The notes under the pieces were generated by a model. It was not told where the DNA came from and did no database searches. It saw only the letters and a list, made by a program, of their open reading frames with translations. Below, one piece after another: positions 1-8,152 of a stretch of DNA of 64,000 nucleotides (position 1 is its first letter; every line of letters starts with the position of its first letter). This DNA comes from an uncultured Alistipes sp. (GTDB lineage Bacteria > Bacteroidota > Bacteroidia > Bacteroidales > Rikenellaceae), in assembly GCA_910577475.1 (NCBI GenBank), contig CAJTLJ010000002.1, positions 1 to 64,000 of the forward strand, written 5' to 3'. The position numbers were made by a program, and so were the translations under genes.

Positions 1-242
<242 letters not shown>

Positions 243-397
243 TAAAAATATAAAATGTTTCGTTAGAGTCCTGACTACTTATCTTTCCTAAAAGGAAATG
301 ACAGATAAATACTACATTTCTTTTCTCTCAATATAACCAGTAATTCAAAGAACTTCGTTTTGAAAACCCACCTCACTTTTGAGGTGAAGCAGGACTG

Positions 398-429
398 CAA
401 AGGTAAGTCGTTTTTTCGAACCTTGCAAA
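398..429 (-). promoter_or_regulatory. rRNA operon promoter P2 (proximal)
   Basis: On the reverse strand a TTTG (429-426) is followed after 20 nt by TACCTTTG (405-398). This matches the Bacteroidetes sigma-ABfr consensus TTTG-N19-21-TAnnTTTG. It lies about 150 nt upstream of the 16S start. Confidence 0.75.
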
Positions 430-546
430 TATTTTCAGAACTTTTTTGCAACTCTTTTTAACCGACCCTCTCATAACCTCCAGCAAGCTCCTTTATTGTA
501 AACTCCCGTTGTTATTCGTGAGGGGTTGTTTTTCGTATTGCGGGTG

Positions 547-577
547 CAAAGATAGTGACTATTTTCAAAACTGCAAA
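547..577 (-). promoter_or_regulatory. rRNA operon promoter P1 (distal)
   Basis: On the reverse strand a TTTG (577-574) is followed after 19 nt by TATCTTTG (554-547), a full match to the Bacteroidetes consensus. With P2 it forms a tandem pair in the AT-rich leader between the hpf terminator and 16S. The 243-660 stretch holds only this leader and no gene. Confidence 0.75.
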
Positions 578-659
578 CATTTCCACGTCTTTTTTTCATA
601 GAAATACGCATTTCTATGCTGTTTTCACCATATACCTATTTATAAATATAAAGAAAATA

Positions 660-685
660 CCCTCGCGGAGCATGCTCCGCGAGGG
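660..685 (-). terminator. hpf terminator
   Basis: A perfect 26-nt palindrome of GC-rich stem (CCCTCGCGGAGC and its complement) lies 22 nt past the hpf stop. On the reverse strand it is followed by GTATTTTCTTTAT. This is a standard intrinsic terminator that separates hpf from the rRNA promoters. Confidence 0.85.
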
Positions 686-707
686 TCGCATTGGCGGAAC
701 CGACGGG

Positions 708-998
708 TCAGACCTTAGCCTTGGCCTTTTCGACCTGACGCTTCAGGGCATCGAGTGCGCAATCCACCGCCTCCTCGAAACTTTTGGCCCGTTCGTCGGC
801 AATCAAATCGTTTCCCGGCAGATGAAGCGTGACAGTAGCCACCTTATTTCCCTTCTCATGGTCCTTGTCGAGTTTCAAGATGACGTCCACTGCGGTGGCA
901 CGCTCGGCAAAACGGTCGAGTTTTGACATTTTGTTCTCTACGAATTCGATCAGACGCCGGTCAGCGTCGAATCTCACGGACTGAATGTTTACCTTCAT
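708..998 (-). CDS. hpf: ribosome hibernation-promoting factor (HPF/RaiA, short form)
   Basis: The 96-residue protein covers the single S30AE/HPF domain and starts MKVNIQSVRFDADRRLIEFV, with the basic beta-alpha-beta-beta-beta-alpha pattern of the family. Family members bind the 30S decoding centre in stationary phase and inactivate ribosomes, in some bacteria as 100S dimers. It lacks the C-terminal dimerisation domain of long HPF, so it is the short type. It lies 34 nt downstream of the Xer recombinase on the same strand, a gene pair familiar in Bacteroidales, and next to the rRNA operon. The family and the start are clear. Confidence 0.93.
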   Translation of the reverse strand: MKVNIQSVRFDADRRLIEFVENKMSKLDRFAERATAVDVILKLDKDHEKGNKVATVTLHLPGNDLIADERAKSFEEAVDCALDALKRQVEKAKAKV

Positions 999-1032
999 AA
1001 CCTTGAACGATTAAAAGTGAATACTATGTCGT

Positions 1033-1965
1033 CTACTGCTTCGACCGCTTGTTCCCGTGCCCGCGGGGATGGGCGGCAGCGTAGATCTTCTGCAACTGGG
1101 CAATGCTGTTGTGCGTGTACACCTGGGTCGCCTGCAGGGAGGCGTGACCCAACAGCTCCTGTATCTCGCGCATGTCGGCTCCGTGGTCGAGCAGATGGGT
1201 GGCGAAGGTGTGCCGCAGCACATGCGGGCTGCATTTCCCCAATACGCCCTCCGCATGCAGTTCGCTCTTCACGATGCGGTAGACCCGGGTCCGGGAGATA
1301 CGATCCCCTTTCGGTGTTAAAAATAACGCTTTTTCTCCGTTTTTGCAAATATTTTGCCGCTCGATTTGTTCCAGATAGCGGGCGATCTTTCTGCGAAGCG
1401 GCTCGACAATGGGGACCGACCGCTCCTTGCGGCCCTTTCCCAGAACCCGCAGCGACCACAGATCGGCCGAGAGGTCGTCGCGGTCGAGCCCGACCAGTTC
1501 GGCCAGACGAATTCCGCAGGCGTAGAACATCTCGACGATCAGGGCGTCGCGCAGCGACGTGAAATCTTTCTCCCGCTCCTTCTCGGCGCACTGCGCAAGG
1601 ATCCGCTTCATCCGACTCTCCGGAACGAAGGTGGGGAGACGGCGTGCGGTACGGACCGAAGCGAGCCCGCGGAAAAGATCCTTTTCGACACAGCCGCTGC
1701 GAAGCAGGTAGCGGAACAGGCTCCGCAGCGAGGAGAGCTCGCGATTCATCGACGAAGCGGCGATCTTGCCCCGCTCCGTCCGATAAAGGATCCACTCGCG
1801 CAGCAGGGGAAGCGTAACCTCCCGCGGATCGAAAGGCCGGATCGGAGGCTCGAGTTCCGTCTCGCACCAGGCGACGAAACGGTAGATATCACGGCGGTAA
1901 TTGTCCACCGTGAGGGGAGAAAACCGCTTCTCAGCCTCAATATAGTGCAGAAAACGCTCGATCAT
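1033..1965 (-). CDS. tyrosine recombinase XerC/XerD-like
   Basis: The 310-residue protein is the usual Xer length, with an N-terminal SAM-like core-binding domain (about 1-90) and a C-terminal catalytic domain. The catalytic set is complete: R153 (CGIRLAE), K177 (LGKGRK), H248 and R251 (HVLRH), H274 (LLGH) and Y283 (VYTH). Such proteins resolve chromosome dimers at dif. The reading frame is open further upstream, but homology begins at MIERFLHYIEAEKRFSPLTV, so that ATG is chosen. It is probably co-transcribed with hpf. Whether it is XerC or XerD cannot be decided from sequence alone. No phage or element genes adjoin it, so a housekeeping role is favoured. Confidence 0.9.
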   Translation of the reverse strand: MIERFLHYIEAEKRFSPLTVDNYRRDIYRFVAWCETELEPPIRPFDPREVTLPLLREWILYRTERGKIAASSMNRELSSLRSLFRYLLRSGCVEKDLFRGLASVRTARRLPTFVPESRMKRILAQCAEKEREKDFTSLRDALIVEMFYACGIRLAELVGLDRDDLSADLWSLRVLGKGRKERSVPIVEPLRRKIARYLEQIERQNICKNGEKALFLTPKGDRISRTRVYRIVKSELHAEGVLGKCSPHVLRHTFATHLLDHGADMREIQELLGHASLQATQVYTHNSIAQLQKIYAAAHPRGHGNKRSKQ

Positions 1966-2075
1966 GCCCAACAAAAATAAGAAAGTTCGGACAGAAACGC
2001 AAATATCATCCCCCGGACGGCCCCGCCGCCGGCAATCCGACAGATCGTCCGGAGCGACATTCCCTCCGCCGCCGG

Positions 2076-2106
2076 CTTGCGATGCCGAAAAGTTTTTGTA
2101 ATTTTG
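2076..2106 (+). promoter_or_regulatory. promoter of the carbonic anhydrase gene
   Basis: CTTG (2076-2079), one mismatch from the -33 TTTG, is followed after 19 nt by TAATTTTG (2099-2106), a full -7 match. It lies 55 nt upstream of the ATG at 2162. Confidence 0.6.
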
Positions 2107-2161
2107 TCGCCCGATCCGCCCGGCAGCCGCGGTCGGAACAACCTTAAAAAGAGAAGAGAAC

Positions 2162-2707
2162 ATGATCGAAGAGATTATGGAATACAACCGGCGTTTCGTC
2201 GCCGAGAAGGGTTACGAACGTTTCGTCACCGACAAATACCCGAACAAGCGGATCGCCATCGTCACCTGCATGGACACCCGCCTGGTCGAGTTACTCCCCG
2301 CCGCTCTGGGGTTCCGCAACGGCGACGTGAAGATCATCAAGAATGCGGGCGGCACCATCACCAATCCCTTCGACAGTACGGTCCGCAGCCTGCTCGTCGC
2401 CATCTACGAACTGGGCGTGCAGGAGGTGATGATTATCGGACACACGGGTTGCGGTGTGCAGGGGATGGACAGCGCCGAGATGCAGCACCTGATGAAACAG
2501 CGCGGCGTTCCCGAGTCGCACATCACGCTGATGAAGCACTGCGGCATCGACCTCGACCAGTGGCTCCACGGCTTCGACGACACCGAATCGGCCATCCTCG
2601 AAACGGTCGACCTGGTTCGCAACCATCCGCTGATCCCGCAGGACATCGCCGTGAAGGGTTACATCATGGACTCCATCACCGGAGCCCTGACACCGATTCA
2701 GGAGTAG
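2162..2707 (+). CDS. beta-class carbonic anhydrase
   Basis: This 181-residue protein interconverts CO2 and bicarbonate, probably in the cytoplasm. Zinc ligands of the beta class are in place: C36 in CMDTR (with the D38/R40 dyad), and H94 and C97 in the GHTGCG motif. The small size and the start at MIEEIMEYNRRFV match the short bacterial beta-CAs. A purine-rich AAAAAGAGAAGAGAAC leader precedes the ATG. It stands alone between the divergent recombinase and the convergent hemerythrin regulator. Its role, bicarbonate supply for carboxylations in a CO2-loving gut anaerobe, is inferred. Confidence 0.93.
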   Translation: MIEEIMEYNRRFVAEKGYERFVTDKYPNKRIAIVTCMDTRLVELLPAALGFRNGDVKIIKNAGGTITNPFDSTVRSLLVAIYELGVQEVMIIGHTGCGVQGMDSAEMQHLMKQRGVPESHITLMKHCGIDLDQWLHGFDDTESAILETVDLVRNHPLIPQDIAVKGYIMDSITGALTPIQE

Positions 2708-2730
2708 CCGGAACTTTCACCGATAAAAAA

Positions 2731-2754
2731 CGTCCGGAGCTTCTGCTCCGGACG
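2731..2754 (-). terminator. terminator between the carbonic anhydrase and regulator genes
   Basis: CGTCCGGAGC / TTCT / GCTCCGGACG makes a perfect 10-bp stem. On the reverse strand it is followed by TTTTTTATCG, so it ends the leftward regulator gene. The forward side has only an A-run, so it is a weaker stop for the carbonic anhydrase. Confidence 0.8.
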
Positions 2755-2822
2755 GCAAAAAAACACACTTTACAAACTAACTAAAATTTTGCTTTATCTT
2801 CGTCCGACTCGGCTCCCGGCGC

Positions 2823-3797
2823 CTACTCGCGGTCCGGGCCCTCGTCGTATATCGTATCCTTCACGTCGTCCAGCTCCACCAGTTTATGCACGATGGCGTA
2901 GATCGTCAGGCCGGCGGGCGAATGGATCTGCAATTTCGCGGCGATGTTGCGCCGGTGGGTGATGACCGTATGGACGGAGATGAAGAGGCGGTCGGCGATC
3001 TGCTTGTTGGTCAGCCCCTTCACCACGCAGACCACGATCTCCTTCTCGCGCTGGCTCAATGCGTCGCGCACCGGCTCCTCCGTCCGCACCTTTCCGACGC
3101 CAGCGCTATTTGTCCGTTCGCGCTCCAGCCGCTCGACCACCGGCACGAAGAGCCGGTTCTCCACCTGGTTGTGCGACGCCAGATCGGCCTCACAGGCGAA
3201 GATGTCGAACAGCACGCCGTTCAGCTCGTAACCGTCCTCCGCCGGGTAATACTGCACCAGAATATTCTTCAGCTCCGTCAGCCGCGCCTCGATCTGGTCG
3301 TGCTGCGACCGGAAGGTACGGATCGCGTAGTCGCCGGTCGCCTTGCCCTCGAGCAGGGCGCGGACGTAGGGGAACACGGTGGTCTCCTCGTACTCCAGGT
3401 GTTTACGCACCTCGGCCGCATACTCGTCGTAAAACCGCAACACGGCAAAAGCGATATCTCCGTGCCGGCAATCGATCGCCTCGATCAGCTTGCGGCGGAT
3501 CTCGGGCAGGCGGAACGAGAGGTAGTAGTCGTGCGAATTGTGGAGATAGCGCAGAAAGCAGGTGACCGAAATCTCGCACTCGCACTCCGAAGGGGCATAC
3601 GCCTCGTCGAGCATCGTATTGACGATAGCCAGAAAGGTCGGCGCATCGACCCCGGCGCGGGCGCAAACCTCCTCGACGGTCCGGTCGCCGAACCCGAGCG
3701 AGATGCCGAAGCGGCTCATGACGAGCAGCACGGAGTAGTTGTCTCCCACCAATTCGCTCATGCGATCCGACCGAAGGTATTTTTTCACGGCTGTCAT
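2823..3797 (-). CDS. LuxR-type regulator with hemerythrin-like domain
   Basis: The 324-residue protein joins an N-terminal RIC/ScdA-like segment (about 1-65), a hemerythrin-like four-helix domain (about 75-235) and a C-terminal LuxR helix-turn-helix (about 247-310, LSQREKEIV...GLTNKQIADRLFISVHTVITHR). Candidate di-iron ligands are visible in HNSHDYY, HLEYEETTVFPY, SQHDQIE and HNQVENRLFVP. The domain order suggests a one-component transcription factor sensing O2, NO or iron-sulfur damage, as hemerythrin-like RIC proteins do. This is inference. The start at MTAVKKYLRSDR is preceded by AAGGAGATTGCAAG. It lies divergent from the DUF6377 gene. Confidence 0.85.
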   Translation of the reverse strand: MTAVKKYLRSDRMSELVGDNYSVLLVMSRFGISLGFGDRTVEEVCARAGVDAPTFLAIVNTMLDEAYAPSECECEISVTCFLRYLHNSHDYYLSFRLPEIRRKLIEAIDCRHGDIAFAVLRFYDEYAAEVRKHLEYEETTVFPYVRALLEGKATGDYAIRTFRSQHDQIEARLTELKNILVQYYPAEDGYELNGVLFDIFACEADLASHNQVENRLFVPVVERLERERTNSAGVGKVRTEEPVRDALSQREKEIVVCVVKGLTNKQIADRLFISVHTVITHRRNIAAKLQIHSPAGLTIYAIVHKLVELDDVKDTIYDEGPDRE

Positions 3798-3882
3798 CTT
3801 GCAATCTCCTTGTTTCCGTGGGCAAAGATAGCGACTTTCGGAAGAACCAGAAATACCGAAAAATAGGGATATCGCCCGTTTT

Positions 3883-3914
3883 TTTGGATATTCGGGCAAA
3901 AAAGGCTATCTTTG
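3883..3914 (+). promoter_or_regulatory. promoter of the DUF6377 regulator gene
   Basis: TTTG (3883-3886), 20 nt, TATCTTTG (3907-3914): a perfect Bacteroidetes promoter ending 33 nt before the ATG at 3947. On the other strand TATCTTTG (3830-3823) may serve the divergent hemerythrin regulator, but it has no clear -33 element. Confidence 0.8.
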
Positions 3915-3946
3915 AAGAACAATCCGACTATCAAAACCGACCGAAT

Positions 3947-5635
3947 ATGAGGGGCATCTCCTATACTATAATATCGGCAGCAATCGTCCTGCTGTCGTTC
4001 GCCCGAGCGGAACTGCGGGCCGAGACACCGGGCCAGCTGCCCCGCATGCTGCAACGGCTCGACGAGAAGATCGAGCAGCGCGACAACTACCGGGCGATGC
4101 ACGAAGAGCGGATCGACCACCTGAAACAGATTCTGCATCGCACCCCCATCACGCCCGAACAGCGGTACGACGTACACACCATGCTGATCGAGGCCTACGA
4201 AGCCTACCAATTCGACTCCACGCTCTACTACCTGGATCGGAATCTGGAGCTGGCCCGGCTGACCGACTCGCGCTACCGCACCGATGAAACCCTGCTCCGG
4301 CTGGCCCACCTCTACTCCACCTCGGGCTACTACCTCGAAGCCTCGGAGATCCTCTACCGGAAAATCGACACGACCCGGCTCGACAGCGACCTGATGAGCC
4401 GCTACTACCTCACCTTCAGCCGATTCCTGAGCGAAACCCACGAATACTCGGGCGACATGCGTACCTCGGAGGAGGCCCGGCAGAAACTCGCCTACTACAC
4501 GCGGCGCATGCTCGAAACCCTGCCCCGGGACTCCGACACCCACCGCCGCTACCTGAGCGAGAAACTGATAGACACCGGAGAGATCGACCGCGCGGACGCC
4601 ATCGTCGACAGCCTGCTCGCCAAAGAGCCCCCCACGACCCGGAACTACGCCATCTACGCCTACACGAAATCGATGATCGAAGGGCGGCGCGGCCACGCCG
4701 ACGAACAGATCGCCTGGCTGGTCCGTTCGGCCTGCGCCGATCTGCAATCCGCCACGCGCGACAACGCCTCGCTCTGCCTGCTGTCCGAGATTCTCTTTCT
4801 GAGCTTCGACGACATCGACGGCGCCTTCCGCTACATCCGCATATCGATGGAGGACGCCCTCTTCTACCACGCCCGCCTGCGGCCCTGGCAGATCGCCTCG
4901 GTGCTGCCCATCATCGAGCAGTCCTATCAAGCCCGGCAGAAACGGCAGTTCCGCATCATCGTGGGGCTGAGCATCGCCCTGCTGGGGCTGTTCCTGCTTA
5001 CGGCCGTCATCGCCGTGGCCGAGACCCGGCAGAAACGGCGCCTCAGTCTGATGCGCCGCGAGCTCCAGCAGACGAACGAACAGCTGAACGACTACATCCG
5101 CAAGCTCTCCGAGATCAACGAGGACCAACAGATTCTGAACGACGAGATTCTGGAGGCCAACGCCGTCAAGGAGGAGTATATCGGGCTGTTCCTGGGCATC
5201 TGCTCCGACTACATCGACAAGCTCAAGGATTTCCAGCGCACCATCCGCCGCAAGCTGGCTACGGAGTCCTCGTCGGCCGTACAGAAGGAGCTGGGGTCAT
5301 CGAAGATGGTGGACGGCTATGTGGAGGAATTCTACAACACCTTCGACAACGCCTTCCTGCACCTCTACCCCAACTTCGTGAACGAATTCAACTCCCTGCT
5401 GCGGCCCGATGCCCATATCGAGCCCAAGAAGGGAAAACTGCTCAACACCGAACTCCGCATCTTCGCACTTATCCGGCTGGGCATCAGCGACTCGTCGAAA
5501 ATAGCCGGACTGCTGCGCTACTCGGTCAACACCATCTACAACTACCGGGCGAAAGTGAAGAACAACGCCATCGGGTCGCGCGAAGACTTCGAGGAAAAAA
5601 TCAAGAAGATAGGTACGTTCCAACACGAAAACTGA
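3947..5635 (+). CDS. DUF6377-type membrane regulator (TPR-like sensor plus HTH)
   Basis: The 562-residue protein has an N-terminal signal or membrane segment (IISAAIVLLSFARA), a long alpha-helical TPR-like region (about 25-325), one transmembrane helix (about 336-358), a coiled coil (about 365-410) and a C-terminal domain. That domain ends in a helix-turn-helix-like stretch around 522-541 (LRYSVNTIYNYRAKVKNNA). The architecture matches Bacteroidetes DUF6377 proteins, which often sit beside SusC/SusD loci, hence a sugar-sensing membrane regulator of the downstream locus is inferred. A perfect promoter precedes it. The start at MRGISYTI is favoured over upstream in-frame codons, because the promoter overlaps that upstream stretch. 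Confidence 0.75.
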   Translation: MRGISYTIISAAIVLLSFARAELRAETPGQLPRMLQRLDEKIEQRDNYRAMHEERIDHLKQILHRTPITPEQRYDVHTMLIEAYEAYQFDSTLYYLDRNLELARLTDSRYRTDETLLRLAHLYSTSGYYLEASEILYRKIDTTRLDSDLMSRYYLTFSRFLSETHEYSGDMRTSEEARQKLAYYTRRMLETLPRDSDTHRRYLSEKLIDTGEIDRADAIVDSLLAKEPPTTRNYAIYAYTKSMIEGRRGHADEQIAWLVRSACADLQSATRDNASLCLLSEILFLSFDDIDGAFRYIRISMEDALFYHARLRPWQIASVLPIIEQSYQARQKRQFRIIVGLSIALLGLFLLTAVIAVAETRQKRRLSLMRRELQQTNEQLNDYIRKLSEINEDQQILNDEILEANAVKEEYIGLFLGICSDYIDKLKDFQRTIRRKLATESSSAVQKELGSSKMVDGYVEEFYNTFDNAFLHLYPNFVNEFNSLLRPDAHIEPKKGKLLNTELRIFALIRLGISDSSKIAGLLRYSVNTIYNYRAKVKNNAIGSREDFEEKIKKIGTFQHEN

Positions 5636-5878
5636 CGCCCGAAGGCCGCGAGCAGCCGTTCCCAAGCCCCGAAACCATTTCGGAACTCCACTTTTTTCCG
5701 TTCGAACAAAATGCGCTGTATATTGATACACAGTGCATTTTTCATCCACACCCCCTCCCCGGTTCCACCTATTGGTCCCCGCCCGCTTGTCGGGAGCTAT
5801 TTTGTCCCTAATTTTATATTCCGAAAAGAACGGAAAGAATATTTATTAAAAAATTATAAAATACGACCCGCTGATCTT

Positions 5879-8146
5879 ATGAAACTGAAATTCTCACTCC
5901 TCACCGCCCTCTCCGCGGCCCTACTGGCCGCCGGATGCTCCACGTCCCCCCGTTCGTCGCAGTACGACCCGGAAACCGAAAAGAAGATCGAAAATCTGCT
6001 CGGCCAAATGACGCTAGAGGAGAAGATCGGCCAGACGAATCAGCTGAGCTGCTATTTCGTGCCCGAAGAGATGGCGCAGGTCCTGCGCAGCGGAGCCGTC
6101 GGCTCGGTGCTGAACGCCCTCACGCCCGAGGTCGCCAACCAGTTGCAGCGCTACGCCGTGGAGGAGAGCCGGCTGGGCATTCCTATTATTATAAGCCGCG
6201 ACGTGATCCACGGCTATAAGACCGTCTTCCCCATTCCGCTGGGCCAGGCCGCGACATTCGATCCCGAGCTCGTGGAGCAGGGGGCCCGCGCCGCCGCCGT
6301 CGAAGCTACGGCGGCCGGTATTCGCTGGACCTTCTCGCCGATGCTCGACATCGCCCGCGACCCGCGCTGGGGCCGTATCGCCGAGGGTTCGGGCGAGGAT
6401 CCCTACCTGACGACCGTCATGGGTGCCGCCATGACGCGGGGCTATCAGGGCAACGGAATCGGCGACCCGACCTGCATGGCCGCCTGCGCCAAACACTTCG
6501 TCGGCTACGGAGCCGCCGAGGGAGGCCGCGACTACAACTCGACCAACATCCCCGAGCGCCTGCTCCGCAACGTCTATCTGCCTCCCTTCGAGGAGTCGGT
6601 CCGCAACTGCGGCGCCATGACCGTCATGACCTCGTTCAACGACAACGACGGCGTCCCCTCGACCGCCAACAGCTGGCTGCTGAAGCAGGTGCTGCGCGAC
6701 GAGTGGGGATTCGACGGCATGGTCGTCACCGACTGGAACTCCGCCGGCGAGCTGATCGCGCACGGCTTCGCAGCCGACGAGGCCGATGCGGCCCGACTGT
6801 CGCTCACGGCCGGTGTCGACATGGACATGATGTCGCACACCTATTTCAACCACATCGCCGACCTGATCCGCGACGGAAAGGTAAGCGAAAAGCAACTGGA
6901 CGACGCCGTCCGCAACATCCTGCGGCTGAAGTTCCGGCTCGGGCTTTTCGACAATCCGTACGTCGATCCGGAGTTGAGCACCCGGGTGAACTACTGCGAA
7001 GAGCACCTCGCCGCCGCCCGCCGGTGCGCCCTGGAGTCGGCCGTGCTACTGCAGAACGAGAACCGCGTCCTGCCCTTCGACCCGTCGAAGATCAAGCGGC
7101 TGCTCGTCACCGGACCGCTGGCCGACGCTCCCTACGAGCAGATGGGCACCTGGACCTTCGACGGGGAGGCTTCGCACACGGTAACGCCGCTGGCGGCACT
7201 CCGCGAGACCTACGGCGACCGCATACAGATCGACTACGAACCGGTGCTGGCATACAGCCGCGACACCGCCACCCCGGCCGAGCTCGCCGCGCTGACCGCC
7301 CGCGCGGCCCGGGCCGACGCCGTACTGGTGGTCGTGGGCGAGGAAGCCATTCTCTCGGGCGAGGCCCACTGCCTGGGCGACCTGAATCTGCAAGGCTCGC
7401 AGCGCGAGCTGATGGCCGCCGCCCGCCGGAGCGGCAAGCCCGTCGCCACGATCATCATGGCCGGGCGTCCGCTCACCATCGCCGAAGACCTGAAGAACAC
7501 CGACGCCCTGCTCTACGCGTTCCACCCCGGCACGATGGGCGGCCCCGCACTGGTCGACCTGCTCTTCGGCGTCGCCAGCCCCAGCGGCAAGACCCCCGTC
7601 ACCTTCCCGATGGTCGTCGGACAGATTCCCATCCACTACAACCACAACATGACGGGCCGTCCCGCCGCAGGCACCGAGACCCTGCTGAAGGATACCCCCG
7701 TAGGGGCCGGTCAGACCTCGCTGGGCTGCACCTCGTTCCTGCTCGACGCCGGATTCCACCCGCTCTACCCCTTCGGCTACGGCCTGAGCTATACGACCTT
7801 CGAATACGATGAGATCGCCCTCGACAAGCAGGAGTACGCGGCCGACGACACCATCCGCGTCTCGTTCCGCCTCAGCAACACGGGCGACCGCGACGCTACG
7901 GAGGTGGCGCAGCTCTATGTCCGCGACCTGGTGGGCTCGATCTCCCGTCCGGTCAAGGAGCTGAAGGCCTTCGCCCGCATCGACCTGAAGGCCGGAGAGA
8001 GCCGCCGCGTGGAGTTCGAACTGCCCGTCGGCCAGCTCGCCTTCTGGGGGCTGGACATGCAGAAGCGGGTCGAGCCCGGAGCCTTCCAGCTGTGGGTGGC
8101 CGGCGACAGCAACAGCGGAGAACCCATTCCTTTTAACGTAAAATAA
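5879..8146 (+). CDS. GH3 beta-glucosidase, periplasmic lipoprotein (BglX-like)
   Basis: The 755-residue protein begins with a lipoprotein signal ending LLAAGC (Cys20). A GH3 N-terminal barrel follows (about 40-380), then a GH3 C-terminal domain (about 420-640) and a fibronectin-III-like tail (about 680-750). The likely nucleophile is D285 in MVVTDWNSAG. KHFVGYGAAEGGRDYN is the typical substrate-loop motif. The residues after Cys20 (STSPRSS) lack the acidic cluster that drives surface export in Bacteroidetes, so a periplasmic location is inferred. It would trim oligosaccharides imported by SusCD to glucose. The stop lies 6 nt before susC, indicating one operon. The start at MKLKFSLL gives the signal peptide. 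Confidence 0.93.
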   Translation: MKLKFSLLTALSAALLAAGCSTSPRSSQYDPETEKKIENLLGQMTLEEKIGQTNQLSCYFVPEEMAQVLRSGAVGSVLNALTPEVANQLQRYAVEESRLGIPIIISRDVIHGYKTVFPIPLGQAATFDPELVEQGARAAAVEATAAGIRWTFSPMLDIARDPRWGRIAEGSGEDPYLTTVMGAAMTRGYQGNGIGDPTCMAACAKHFVGYGAAEGGRDYNSTNIPERLLRNVYLPPFEESVRNCGAMTVMTSFNDNDGVPSTANSWLLKQVLRDEWGFDGMVVTDWNSAGELIAHGFAADEADAARLSLTAGVDMDMMSHTYFNHIADLIRDGKVSEKQLDDAVRNILRLKFRLGLFDNPYVDPELSTRVNYCEEHLAAARRCALESAVLLQNENRVLPFDPSKIKRLLVTGPLADAPYEQMGTWTFDGEASHTVTPLAALRETYGDRIQIDYEPVLAYSRDTATPAELAALTARAARADAVLVVVGEEAILSGEAHCLGDLNLQGSQRELMAAARRSGKPVATIIMAGRPLTIAEDLKNTDALLYAFHPGTMGGPALVDLLFGVASPSGKTPVTFPMVVGQIPIHYNHNMTGRPAAGTETLLKDTPVGAGQTSLGCTSFLLDAGFHPLYPFGYGLSYTTFEYDEIALDKQEYAADDTIRVSFRLSNTGDRDATEVAQLYVRDLVGSISRPVKELKAFARIDLKAGESRRVEFELPVGQLAFWGLDMQKRVEPGAFQLWVAGDSNSGEPIPFNVK

Positions 8147-8152
8147 AACCTT

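Noticed and set aside
995..1867. Alternative frames within the Xer gene
   Set aside because: They are out-of-frame Arg/Pro-rich readings of the recombinase gene.
1033..2161. Integrated element at the left-edge Xer gene
   Set aside because: The recombinase lies in a housekeeping context beside hpf and rRNA, with no att repeats or cargo.
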